Assembly (NCBI GenBank): GCA_019694165.1
Contig: JAIBCL010000049.1
Coordinates: forward strand, 1 to 36,983
Source of the DNA: Verrucomicrobiaceae bacterium
GTDB taxonomy: Bacteria; Verrucomicrobiota; Verrucomicrobiia; Verrucomicrobiales; Verrucomicrobiaceae
DNA: 36,983 nucleotides
Reading direction: 5' to 3'
Positions within the stretch are counted from its first letter, which is position 1, and each line of letters begins with the position of its first letter. Below the pieces are notes generated by a model. It was not told the origin of the DNA and searched no databases. It saw only the letters and a program-made list of their open reading frames with translations. Shown here piece by piece: positions 1 to 7,781 of this stretch. The position numbers and the translations under genes were made by a program.

Positions 1-2360
1 TCGGTGTTGTTGACTTCGTAGCTGAGCACCGCCGCCATGAACTCGACGGGGAAATTCGCCTTCAGATACGCGGTGCGATACGTGACGATCCCGTAGGCGG
101 CGGAGTGCGATTTGTTGAAGCCGTATTGCGCGAATTTTTCGAGCAAATCGAAGACGGCGTTCGCCTGCTTCGGCGGGATCTGGTTCGTCTTCTCGCAGCC
201 TTCCACGAAGATGAGTCGCTGCCGCGCCATCTCGGCGGCGTCCTTCTTGCCCATCGCGCGGCGGAGAAGGTCTGCCTGACCGAGCGAGAAGCCGGCGAGC
301 AAATTCGCGGCCTGCATGACCTGCTCCTGATAAACCAGGATGCCGTAGGTCTCCTTTGCGATCTTTTCCAGCAACGGATGCGGATACTCGACTTCTTCCT
401 CGCCTTTTTTGCGTTTGATGTAGTCGGGGATGAACTGCATCGGGCCCGGTCGATACAGTGCGAGAATGGCGATGATCTCCTCGATCGTGTCGGGACCGAG
501 CTGCCGGCAGGTGTTGACCATGCCACCAGATTCCATTTGGAACACGCCGATCGTCTCACCGCGCTTCAGCATGTCGAACGTTCTGGTATCGTCCAGTGCG
601 GCATCAGCCACGCTGAATCCGGGCGACCGCTTGTGGATCCATCGTTCGGCTTCCTGGATCACGGTCAGCGTCTTCAGCCCGAGGAAGTCCATCTTCAGCA
701 TGCCCAGCTCGGTGAGCGGCTTCATGGCAAACTGGGAGACGATTTCTTCCTCGTTCCCACGAGTGAGCGCGATGAAGTGATCAAGCGAGCGGTCGCCGAT
801 GACGATGCCCGCCGCGTGGATGCCGACGCCGCGCGTGAGTCCTTCGAGGAAGGTGGCGTGCTTCCACAGCTCCTGCGTGTTGCTGTCGGCGTCGATGGCG
901 GCCTTGAGGTCTGGATTCTTTTTCACCGACTCTTCGAGGTCGATGTTCAGCTCGTTCGGAATCATCTTCGCCAGGCGGTCCGCGTCGCCATAGCTCCAGC
1001 CCAGCACGCGGGCCACGTCGCGGATCACGCTCTTAGCGCCCATCGTGCCGAAGGTGATGATGTGGCTGACGCTGCGCTCGCCGTATTTTTGCCGCACGTA
1101 TTCGATCACCTCGGGGCGGCGCGTCTGGCAGAAGTCGATGTCGATATCCGGAGGGCTGACGCGCTCGGGATTGAGGAATCGCTCGAACACCAGCTCGAAG
1201 CGCAGCGGGTCGATGTCGGTGATGCCGAGGCAATAGGCGACGAGCGAGCCTGCGGCCGATCCACGACCGGGGCCGACGGGGATGTCATGCTCTCGCGCCC
1301 AGTTGATGAAATCCCACACGATGAGGAAGTAGCTGGTGAAGTTTTTGTCCTTCAGCAGCGCCAGCTCGACCTCCATGCGCTGGTGCAATGCCTCGTCGTT
1401 GAGCGCACGATCCCGGCCGTAACGTCGCGCGAGTCCTTCAAGGGTGAGGTGGCGCAGGTAATCGTTCCGGTCGCTGCCATCGGGCGGGTTGTACTGCGGG
1501 TAGCGCTCGATGCTGGTGGAATCGAGGTGGATCTTGAGATCACAACGCTCGGCAATCTCGAGCGTCGAGTCACAAGCCTGCGGTATCTCGCGGAAGAGCG
1601 CGCGCATCTCCTCCGGCGTCTTGAAGTACACTTCCGGCGAGTAGGTCAGCCGCTTCTGATCGTGAATGTTCGCATTCGTCCCGATGCAGATCATGATCTC
1701 GTGGCTCTCGTGATCCGCGCGATTGAGGAAATGCACGTCGTTCGTGGCGACGGTCTTGAGCCCGAACTCCTTGCTCCACTGGATGAGCTGGCGCGCGCTG
1801 CGGCGCTGCTGCTCGGTGCTGTGGTCCATGATCTCGAGATAAAAATTCTCGGGACCGAAGATCTCACGGAACTCGATCAAGCTATGCCGCGCTTCATCGG
1901 GCCTGTCGGTGAGCAGCAGTTCGTTGATCTCGCCATTGATGCAGCCGCTCAGGCAGATGAGGCCGTCGCTGTGCTCGCGCAACGCATCTTTGTCGATGCG
2001 CGGCCGGTGCCACTGGCCGTCGAGATGCGCCTTCGTCACCAGCTTCGAGAGGTTTTCGTAGCCCTCGTTGCTCGAGGCGAGCAGCGTTAGGTGCGATGCG
2101 CGCTTCCGGCCGCTGATCTCGCGCTTCTCATGCATCGAAGTCGGCGCGAGATACGCCTCGCAGCCGATGATGCCCTTCACGCCAGCCTTCTTCGCGGCCA
2201 TGTAAAAGTCGATCGCGCCATACAGATTCCCATGATCCGTGACCGCCACCGCCGGCATTCCCAGCGCCTTCGTCCGCTTCATCAAGTCCGGTATCCGCAC
2301 CGCCCCATCGAGCAGCGAGTACTCGGTGTGCAGGTGGAGGTGGACGAAGGAGTCGGACAT
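1..2360 (-). CDS. dnaE: DNA polymerase III alpha subunit, 5' part (3' end beyond window)
   Basis: Catalytic subunit of the replicative DNA polymerase. Translating the minus strand from the ATG at 2360 gives 786 residues without a stop up to the window edge. The N-terminus has the PHP-domain signature HLHLHTEYSLLDG (residues about 7-19). The polymerase catalytic motif PDIDID is at residues 404-409, so D405 and D407 match the two aspartates of E. coli PDFDVDF. The fragment ends after FNKSHSAAYGIVTYRTAYLK, in the fingers region, so the tandem HhH, beta-binding and OB-fold parts (roughly the last third of a protein of about 1160 aa) lie outside. No strong Shine-Dalgarno site precedes the start. 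The start is chosen because the PHP motif begins within ten residues of it. Large open frames on the opposite strand are GC-rich shadows. Confidence 0.96.
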   Translation of the reverse strand, partial: MSDSFVHLHLHTEYSLLDGAVRIPDLMKRTKALGMPAVAVTDHGNLYGAIDFYMAAKKAGVKGIIGCEAYLAPTSMHEKREISGRKRASHLTLLASSNEGYENLSKLVTKAHLDGQWHRPRIDKDALREHSDGLICLSGCINGEINELLLTDRPDEARHSLIEFREIFGPENFYLEIMDHSTEQQRRSARQLIQWSKEFGLKTVATNDVHFLNRADHESHEIMICIGTNANIHDQKRLTYSPEVYFKTPEEMRALFREIPQACDSTLEIAERCDLKIHLDSTSIERYPQYNPPDGSDRNDYLRHLTLEGLARRYGRDRALNDEALHQRMEVELALLKDKNFTSYFLIVWDFINWAREHDIPVGPGRGSAAGSLVAYCLGITDIDPLRFELVFERFLNPERVSPPDIDIDFCQTRRPEVIEYVRQKYGERSVSHIITFGTMGAKSVIRDVARVLGWSYGDADRLAKMIPNELNIDLEESVKKNPDLKAAIDADSNTQELWKHATFLEGLTRGVGIHAAGIVIGDRSLDHFIALTRGNEEEIVSQFAMKPLTELGMLKMDFLGLKTLTVIQEAERWIHKRSPGFSVADAALDDTRTFDMLKRGETIGVFQMESGGMVNTCRQLGPDTIEEIIAILALYRPGPMQFIPDYIKRKKGEEEVEYPHPLLEKIAKETYGILVYQEQVMQAANLLAGFSLGQADLLRRAMGKKDAAEMARQRLIFVEGCEKTNQIPPKQANAVFDLLEKFAQYGFNKSHSAAYGIVTYRTAYLKANFPVEFMAAVLSYEVNNT

Positions 2361-2879
2361 GGATGTGAACGATTGTTACCGAGTTCGCGAAATGCATCAA
2401 GCCGGGATGAAATGTCGGTCTTCTTGCTAGATCCAGCGGGTATTGTCGCGCCCCTCGGACGCCGCGCTCGGCGGAGTGACAGTACAGGCAAGCCGGTCAG
2501 GACCCGTCAAGATCCGGTCAAGCCATTTCAGCTTGCTGAATGCCGTCCGCATCACCTCTGAGCCAGTTGCGAAACGCATTCAACCCATCAAACAAGCTGC
2601 TGAAAATGCATGGGTCACATCTTCGGGCGGGGCGGCCCGGCCTGCGGCGTTGGGTGCTTTGCCGTTATCGCCTGGAGAGCGGTTGCACCGTCCGACTTGC
2701 AGTCCGTGCAGCCGCTTTCCGAATCTGCTTCCGCAGCCCTTTTTCAGCAATCTGTCAGGCTAAACCTGACGCACATGGCTTGCGGGGTGTGCCACGTCTC
2801 CTGGGCGGATGTAACGCAAACAATCCCCTTGTCCGCCGTCGTCTCCTCGCCGTACTGCCGGCAGAACCCGCAGCCTGCC
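2361..2879. other. Intergenic region between divergent dnaE and terB-like gene
   Basis: About 520 bases with no convincing gene. It must hold the promoters of dnaE (leftward) and of the TerB-like gene (rightward), but I cannot place -35/-10 boxes with confidence. Two small hairpins are visible: one at 2524-2542 (CATTTCAGC / GCTGAATG, one bulged base) and one at 2754-2770 (GTCAGG, 5-nt loop, CCTGAC). Neither is followed by a T run. Around 2490-2520 there is a weak irregular repetition of CCGGTCAAG-like units. Open frames here have atypical composition and no recognisable motif. Confidence 0.5.
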
Positions 2880-3239
2880 ATGACTCAGAAGCAACGTGAA
2901 GCCCTTTTCGATCTGATCAATCTCGCGCCATACTCAGACTCGCATCTCTCGCTCATGGAGGAAAACCTCGCCGAGTCGGCCTTTATCGCGGAGGGTTGGG
3001 AGTCGGAGCATCCGAAGAATCTTTTTCTGGAGCAGTCGCTGGCTCGCGCGCGCGAGGCGGCGGAGACCGATGAGGCGATGGCCGCATACATCAAGAAGTG
3101 TGCGACGGTCTTCACCGATCACGAGTCGCAGACTGAAGCCTATGGCGTGGTGAAGGGCGTCATCTCCCGTGATGGCCTGAACGATACGGAGAGCGCGTTT
3201 CTCGAGAAGCTGAAGATCGCTTTTCCGAAAGTGGGCTGA
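2880..3239 (+). CDS. TerB-like (tellurite resistance TerB family) protein
   Basis: A 119-residue, probably all-alpha cytosolic protein. It begins MTQKQREALFDLINLAPYSD and has a late DGLNDTESAFLEKLKIAF segment, typical of TerB-like domains, in which an acidic D-G-x-x-x-x-E helix start may bind metal. The open frame reaches upstream to 2610, but the extra residues are compositionally odd and rich in Cys and Pro; the ATG at 2880 gives a domain of normal TerB length. No clear ribosome site supports either choice. The gene ends 48 bases before priA in the same direction, so co-transcription is possible. The role is unknown: TerB-domain proteins occur in stress and membrane-associated systems, but no other ter gene is present here. 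Confidence 0.6.
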   Translation: MTQKQREALFDLINLAPYSDSHLSLMEENLAESAFIAEGWESEHPKNLFLEQSLARAREAAETDEAMAAYIKKCATVFTDHESQTEAYGVVKGVISRDGLNDTESAFLEKLKIAFPKVG

Positions 3240-3287
3240 CCACAGCATGCGTGCGGGGCCTTACGCCCGCCATTCACATGAGGCGCC

Positions 3288-5642
3288 ATGACCGGACGCG
3301 AGACATCGGGTGAAGGTTCGGCATCGGTGCAATCACTCAAGCAGATATTGCTTTTCGCGCCGGACCAAGCGACCGCGCCAGCCGCTTTGACACCAGATGC
3401 GGCGTCCAACATTCCTCGCGTAGCCCGCGTGCAGCTCGAAGGCTCGGCGGCGCTGGAGCTGGACTACGCGATTCCAGATGCGCTCGCCGGCAAGCTCTCA
3501 GTCGGCTCACGCGTGCTCGTGCCGTTGCAGCGGCAGCGCGTGCAGGCGGTGGTGATCGAATTGCTCGCGAGCAGTCCGCACGGAAGCCGGTTGCGCGAGG
3601 TGCTGCATTTGATCGGCTCGCGGCCCATGTTCACGCCGGGTCTGCTGCGGCTCGCGAACTGGATCGCGGACTACTACGTGGCGCCGCCGCATCAGGTCCT
3701 GCGCACGATGCTGCCGCAGGCCGTGCGCGACAAGCCGGAGAGCTTCATCACCGACAGTCATCTCGCGCTGGCAAAGGAGTGGACAAAGGAGCAGATCGAG
3801 AAGATGCACAAGACCGCGCCGATGCAGGCGCGCGTGCTCGAAACGCTGAAAGCCTGCGGCGGCGAGATTACCCTCAGCCGGTTGCGAAAAGACGTGCCGC
3901 GTGCGACGACGGTGATGAAGCCGCTGCTCGCGAATGGCTGGATCACACGCAGCGCCGTACGTGTGGAGCGAGATCCGTTTCAAGACGAGGAATTTCTTCC
4001 CACGCAGCCGCTGACGCTTACCGACGAGCAGCGCGTCGTTTTCGACGGCGTCATCAAGGCGATCAACGACGTCGCGACGTCGCGCCCTGCTTTGCTCCAT
4101 GGCGTGACTGGCAGCGGAAAGACGGAAGTTTATCTGCAAGCCATCGCGCATGTGCTCGCGAAGCACCAAACGGCGCTCGTGCTCGTGCCCGAGATCAGCC
4201 TCACGCCGCAGACCATCGAACGGTTCAAGGCGCGCTTCTCGGACCGCAAGGATCGCATTGCCGTGTTGCACAGTCACCTCAGTGATGGAGAGCGGCACGA
4301 CGAGTGGTTCAAGATTCACGAAGGTCGCGCCGACATCGTGATCGGTGCCCGCAGCGCCATCTTCGCGCCGCTGGAGCGGCTGGGCATCATCATTGTCGAT
4401 GAAGAGCACGAGCCGTCCTACAAGCAGGAGGAAAACCCGCGCTATCACGCGCGTGATCTCGCCGTCGTGCGCGGGAAGATCGAGCAGTGTGCCGTGCTGC
4501 TGGGCAGTGCCACTCCGAGCCTGGAGTCGTTCGAGAATGCCCGCACCGGCAAATACGAGCTGCTGCGCATGACGAAGCGCACGGACAACAAGACACTGCC
4601 GCTCATCCGCATCGTCGATCTGCGGCTGGAAAAACGAAAAACCGGCGGCGCGCCGAGCATCCTCTCGGAGAAGCTCAAGGTCGCCATTGCCGACCGGCTC
4701 GAGAAGAGGGAGCAGACCATTCTTTTCCTCAACCGCCGCGGTTTCAACACCTCGCTTTCTTGCATGGCGTGCGGCGAGGCGGTGCAATGTCACGACTGCA
4801 GCATTCCGATGACGCTGCACAAAAAGGAGAACCGTCTCGTCTGCCACATCTGCGGTGCCACGCGCGTGCCGCCGGCCAAATGCCCCGCGTGCAAGGATCC
4901 TGGCATCCGTTTTGCCGGCTTCGGCACGGAGCGCGTGGAAACCGTCGTGCGCGAAGCTTTTCCAAAAGCGCGCATCGTCCGCGTCGATACCGACAGCATG
5001 ACGCGCAAGAACCAGCTTCGGGACACGCTGCGCGACTTCCGCGCGCAAAAGATCGACATCCTCATCGGCACGCAGATGATCGCGAAGGGGCTCGACTTTC
5101 CGAACGTCACGCTTGTCGGCGTGCTGAATGCCGACCTCGCGCTGCACATGCCCGACTTCCGGGCGGCCGAGCGCACCTTCCAGCTTCTCACTCAGGTCGC
5201 AGGGCGGGCGGGGCGCGGTGAGATCAAAGGCGAGGTTTACATCCAGACGTTCACGCCGCACAGCCCGGCGGTGCAATTCGCGCGACATCAGGACTTCGAA
5301 GGCTTCGCGCAGCAGGAACTGGAGCAGCGGCGCATCTTCAACTACCCGCCGCTCACGCACGTCGTGCTCATCGGCTGCCGCGGTCCGCATCAAGCACGCG
5401 CCGAATTTGCGCTGGCAAATCTGGCGAAGCGCCTGGATGCCGGCCTGCCTCCCGGCACGATCATGGGCGATCCAACTCCGTCGCCGTTGGAGAAATCGCA
5501 CGGCCAGTTTCGCTTTCAGCTCCTGCTTCGTGCTGTGAAAATCCGTGTGCTGTCGCAGCACATTCACCGCGTCATTCAGACCATGACATTCCCTCAGGAC
5601 GTGATCGTAACCTGGGATGTGGACCCGGTTCAGATGCTGTGA
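3288..5642 (+). CDS. priA: Primosomal protein N', replication restart helicase
   Basis: Superfamily 2 DNA helicase that reloads the replisome at stalled forks. It has 784 residues, slightly longer than the usual 730 or so because of a Pro/Ala-rich N-terminal extension of about 40 residues. The DNA-binding N-terminal domain follows to about residue 220. Walker A GVTGSGKTE is at 272-280 and the DEEH box at 371-374. Eight zinc-ligand cysteines are arranged as four CxxC pairs at 492/495, 501/504, 519/522 and 532/535. Helicase motifs ILIGTQMIAKGLDFPN and QVAGRAGRG follow. TGAGG lies about 6 bases before the ATG. The gene converges with the cytochrome gene at 5671. Confidence 0.97.
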   Translation: MTGRETSGEGSASVQSLKQILLFAPDQATAPAALTPDAASNIPRVARVQLEGSAALELDYAIPDALAGKLSVGSRVLVPLQRQRVQAVVIELLASSPHGSRLREVLHLIGSRPMFTPGLLRLANWIADYYVAPPHQVLRTMLPQAVRDKPESFITDSHLALAKEWTKEQIEKMHKTAPMQARVLETLKACGGEITLSRLRKDVPRATTVMKPLLANGWITRSAVRVERDPFQDEEFLPTQPLTLTDEQRVVFDGVIKAINDVATSRPALLHGVTGSGKTEVYLQAIAHVLAKHQTALVLVPEISLTPQTIERFKARFSDRKDRIAVLHSHLSDGERHDEWFKIHEGRADIVIGARSAIFAPLERLGIIIVDEEHEPSYKQEENPRYHARDLAVVRGKIEQCAVLLGSATPSLESFENARTGKYELLRMTKRTDNKTLPLIRIVDLRLEKRKTGGAPSILSEKLKVAIADRLEKREQTILFLNRRGFNTSLSCMACGEAVQCHDCSIPMTLHKKENRLVCHICGATRVPPAKCPACKDPGIRFAGFGTERVETVVREAFPKARIVRVDTDSMTRKNQLRDTLRDFRAQKIDILIGTQMIAKGLDFPNVTLVGVLNADLALHMPDFRAAERTFQLLTQVAGRAGRGEIKGEVYIQTFTPHSPAVQFARHQDFEGFAQQELEQRRIFNYPPLTHVVLIGCRGPHQARAEFALANLAKRLDAGLPPGTIMGDPTPSPLEKSHGQFRFQLLLRAVKIRVLSQHIHRVIQTMTFPQDVIVTWDVDPVQML

Positions 5643-5656
5643 GAAGGCGGCGCACC

Positions 5657-5668
5657 GGCCGTCCGGCC
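5657..5668. terminator. Possible shared hairpin between convergent priA and cytochrome gene
   Basis: GGCCG-TC-CGGCC lies in the 28-base gap between the priA stop and the cytochrome stop. The stem is short, the loop is only two bases and there is no T tract, so it is a weak candidate for a bidirectional terminator. Confidence 0.25.
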
Positions 5669-5670
5669 CC

Positions 5671-5997
5671 TCACTTCCCGCCTGCATCCTTCACGCCGTA
5701 CGCTGCCGTCAGGTAGTCGGCGAGCATCGGCGCGATGTTGTCGGCAATGGGTGCGCCAAACTTCTCCTTCATCTTCTTCACGGAACCTTCCCAGAATTTG
5801 CGCGGCATCGGCGGCTGGGTGTTCACGTATTCGGCAGAATGGCAGGTGATGCAGTGGCCTTTCACGAGCTCGACGCCCGGTGCTTCGCGATAGACGGCCG
5901 TTTCGGCTGGAAGCGTGATGCTAACGACTTTCTCGTCGGCCTGCACGGCGATGAAGGAACTGGCGAGAACGGTGAAGACGATGAGTCGGCGTTTCAT
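5671..5997 (-). CDS. Periplasmic c-type cytochrome, SorB-like electron acceptor of sulfite dehydrogenase
   Basis: A small monohaem cytochrome c of 108 residues. Residues 1-20 are a Sec signal peptide (MKRRLIVFTVLASSFIAVQA). The haem motif CITCH is at 49-53, and W69 and M76 in the following KMKEKFGAPI stretch resemble the SorB haem surroundings, with M76 a plausible axial ligand. It lies 78 bases downstream of the molybdoenzyme gene on the same strand, the order expected for sorA-sorB. By family knowledge it would take two single electrons from the Mo centre after sulfite oxidation and pass them to the respiratory chain. Identification as SorB rests mainly on this context. Confidence 0.8.
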   Translation of the reverse strand: MKRRLIVFTVLASSFIAVQADEKVVSITLPAETAVYREAPGVELVKGHCITCHSAEYVNTQPPMPRKFWEGSVKKMKEKFGAPIADNIAPMLADYLTAAYGVKDAGGK

Positions 5998-6010
5998 TTT
6001 GGGAAAAGTA

Positions 6011-6039
6011 TTCAGCGAGTCAGTGTTCAGTTTTCAGTC
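6011..6039. repeat. Degenerate heptamer array between sorA-like and cytochrome genes
   Basis: About four 7-bp units of the TTCAGTT type, including GTCAGTG, TTCAGTT and TTCAGTC in phase at 6019-6039. The array lies in the 78-base gap between the two genes. It is followed at 6043-6064 by a CGGGC / GCCCG inverted repeat close to the sorA-like stop codon. Confidence 0.6.
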
Positions 6040-6075
6040 TGGCGGGCAGCGAGCTGGCCGCCCGATCGATCGTGA

Positions 6076-7305
6076 TCATGCTGCGGTGACCTTCACAGTC
6101 TCGACCACATTGCGCATGTAGCCGTTCGGGTTCCACAATGGCTCGAGCGGCTGGCTCTCGCCGAGGCGGTTGAAGGCACGGCACTGGATGGAATGCGCAC
6201 CAGCCTTCGGCGTCCAGGCAAGCGTCCACTCGCGGAAAGAGTATTTGCCGTGGTCTTTGCCGAGCCGCGCAGGCTGCCAGGATTTGCCTTCGTCCGTGGA
6301 GACCAGCACCTCGGTGATGCCATGCCCGCCATCAAAGGCGATGCCACGCAGCAGCGTCTCGCGACCGCTTTTAATCTTCGCGCCGTCTTCGAGACTGGTC
6401 AGAAAGGAGCGGATTTTGAAACGCGTGATCGGCACCGTGCTCGTCGGCGTGACGCCGGGCTCCACGCAGCCACCAGGCGTGGCGGGTATGCGGTAGCCAG
6501 TCGCCATGTAAAATCCGGCAAAGGTGTCGCCGACGACTTCGAGTTCATTGAGATGCTTGACCCAATACGTTCCGAAATAACCCGGCACCACGAGCCGCAG
6601 CGGGAAGCCATTGAGCATCGGCAGTGGCTCACCGTTCATCTCGAAGGCGATGACGATCTCTCCGTCGCGGGCATGGTCGATCTCTAGAGCCTTCACGAAA
6701 TCCGGCGTCTGTGGCAGTACGGCGGCATCGAGGCCATTGCACACGACCTGTTTCGCCGTGGCCTGCACCCCGGCCTTGTCGAGCACATCTTTGAGACGCA
6801 CGCCTTTCCATTTCGCATTGCCCATAGCGCCATTCCCGAGCTGGCCACCACCGACGCGCGGTTTGAAAAATCCGCGGCTGTTACCGGAGCACTGATTCAC
6901 CGCTGCCACCTCGACATGCTCGAACTGTGATTTCAATTCCGCGAGCGAAAGCTTCAACGGCTTGTCCACGAGTCCCTTCACATCCAGCCGATAAGCTGCT
7001 GGATCGATGCTCAGCGGGATGTTCGCGAGATGGTAGCGGACGAAGAAGGCATCGTTCGGCGTGAAGACGCCGTCATTGAAAACGGAAAACGGCGTCTCGA
7101 GCTGCGGGGGCCGCGACGTGAGCACGATGAGCGGGCGCTTCTGCGGATACTTCACCAGTCTGCGCTCGCCGTTCTCGAACGGCATCGTCACGGTCGCGTC
7201 TTCTGCAATGGCTGCTCCACCGGCGATCAAGCCTGCGGCGGAAACGGTTTGCTTCACAAAGTGTCGGCGGGAAATCATGGAGTGGTTGGACCTATACGCA
7301 GACAT
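6076..7305 (-). CDS. Tat-exported molybdopterin sulfite dehydrogenase, SorA-like catalytic subunit
   Basis: Member of the sulfite oxidase family (molybdopterin-binding fold), expected to oxidise sulfite to sulfate in the periplasm. It has 409 residues. A twin-arginine signal, ISRRHFVKQTVSAAGLIAGG, occupies about residues 11-30. The single Mo-ligand cysteine is C139 in VNQCSGNSRGFF. The Moco domain spans about 60-280, and the C-terminal dimerisation domain ends with the GYMRNVVETVKV strand typical of the family. Two starts are possible: 7305 has AGAGGG seven bases upstream, whereas 7278 (MISRRHF) gives a more usual Tat peptide; I kept 7305. The cytochrome gene follows. Nitrate reductase-like uses of this fold exist in other organisms, but the cytochrome partner favours sulfite. 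Confidence 0.87.
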   Translation of the reverse strand: MSAYRSNHSMISRRHFVKQTVSAAGLIAGGAAIAEDATVTMPFENGERRLVKYPQKRPLIVLTSRPPQLETPFSVFNDGVFTPNDAFFVRYHLANIPLSIDPAAYRLDVKGLVDKPLKLSLAELKSQFEHVEVAAVNQCSGNSRGFFKPRVGGGQLGNGAMGNAKWKGVRLKDVLDKAGVQATAKQVVCNGLDAAVLPQTPDFVKALEIDHARDGEIVIAFEMNGEPLPMLNGFPLRLVVPGYFGTYWVKHLNELEVVGDTFAGFYMATGYRIPATPGGCVEPGVTPTSTVPITRFKIRSFLTSLEDGAKIKSGRETLLRGIAFDGGHGITEVLVSTDEGKSWQPARLGKDHGKYSFREWTLAWTPKAGAHSIQCRAFNRLGESQPLEPLWNPNGYMRNVVETVKVTAA

Positions 7306-7428
7306 GACGAGGCCCTCTATCTACGAAACTCGAACCACCACGACAAATAAGCCGAATCACATTTTCGTGATAGACACATCATCACTGGCCGTCTTTACGG
7401 TCCCCGTAATCGGCAACCGATCAATCAA
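7306..7428. promoter_or_regulatory. Divergent control region between sorA-like gene and padR-like regulator
   Basis: A 123-base gap between divergently transcribed genes. It contains three inverted repeats: GTGAT-N9-ATCAC at 7367-7385, ACGG-TCC-CCGT just after it (about 7397-7407), and ATCGG-CAA-CCGAT at 7409-7421, eight bases before the GTG of the regulator. PadR proteins commonly repress their own promoter by binding such dyads; which of these, if any, is an operator is inference. The AGAGGG ribosome site of the sorA-like gene is at its left end. Confidence 0.4.
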
Positions 7429-7746
7429 GTGGACTTCAAGGCCATCAATCGCGAAATCCTCATCTCTTTCTGGAAGGTGCATGTGCTTTATCATGCCGCC
7501 GAAGGCGAGGTCATCGGCCAGTGGATGCTGAAGGAACTGAAGCATCACGGTTACGAGGTCAGCCCTGGAACGCTTTATCCGATGCTGAAGCGCATGGAGG
7601 CGAACGGCTGGCTCAAATCGGAAGCCGATGCTGCGCTCGGCCCGAAAGCTCCGCGCGGGTATCGCATCACCGCCGAGGGCCGCAAGGTCCTCAAGGTTGT
7701 GCAAAAACAACTTCACGAACTCGGCGTCGAGGTCGATCACCGCTGA
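7429..7746 (+). CDS. PadR-family transcriptional regulator
   Basis: A 105-residue winged-helix DNA-binding protein starting at GTG. The family core is clear: VHVLYHAAEGEVIGQWMLKE, then the recognition helix SPGTLYPMLKRMEANGWL (about residues 45-62), the wing with PRGYRITAEGRKVL, and a short C-terminal helix. It belongs to the short class lacking a long C-terminal dimerisation domain. The RND pump gene begins 35 bases downstream on the same strand, so it probably represses the efflux operon and is relieved by a pump substrate. That role is inferred from context. No Shine-Dalgarno site is evident. Confidence 0.9.
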   Translation: MDFKAINREILISFWKVHVLYHAAEGEVIGQWMLKELKHHGYEVSPGTLYPMLKRMEANGWLKSEADAALGPKAPRGYRITAEGRKVLKVVQKQLHELGVEVDHR

Positions 7747-7781
7747 TCCCGCTCGCCTTCGTCATTCGCCATTCCCGTCCC
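7747..7781 (+). repeat. 35-nt heptamer-like spacer between padR and RND gene
   Basis: The gap between the regulator stop and the chosen GTG start of the pump is exactly 35 nt. It reads as five 7-bp steps, the middle ones being GTCATTC and GCCATTC, the same unit family as the array at 11932-11966. No ribosome-binding site is visible in it. The outer units are degenerate. Confidence 0.55.

Noticed and set aside
2487..2520. Possible further tandem array of GGTCAAG-like units upstream of dnaE
   Set aside because: Spacing is irregular (9-11 bases) and only three poor copies are present.
105..2561. Long open frames on the plus strand opposite dnaE (661 and 156 codons)
   Set aside because: They are mirror frames of a high-GC gene; dnaE on the minus strand has full motif support and the plus-strand products have no recognisable domain.
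2610..2879. N-terminal extension of the TerB-like protein, including a CGVC motif
   Set aside because: Composition is unlike the domain that follows, there is no ribosome site, and TerB-like proteins normally begin near the ATG at 2880.
3507..5687. 726-codon open frame opposite priA
   Set aside because: Entirely antisense to a well-supported gene, Arg/His/Ala-rich composition typical of a reversed frame.
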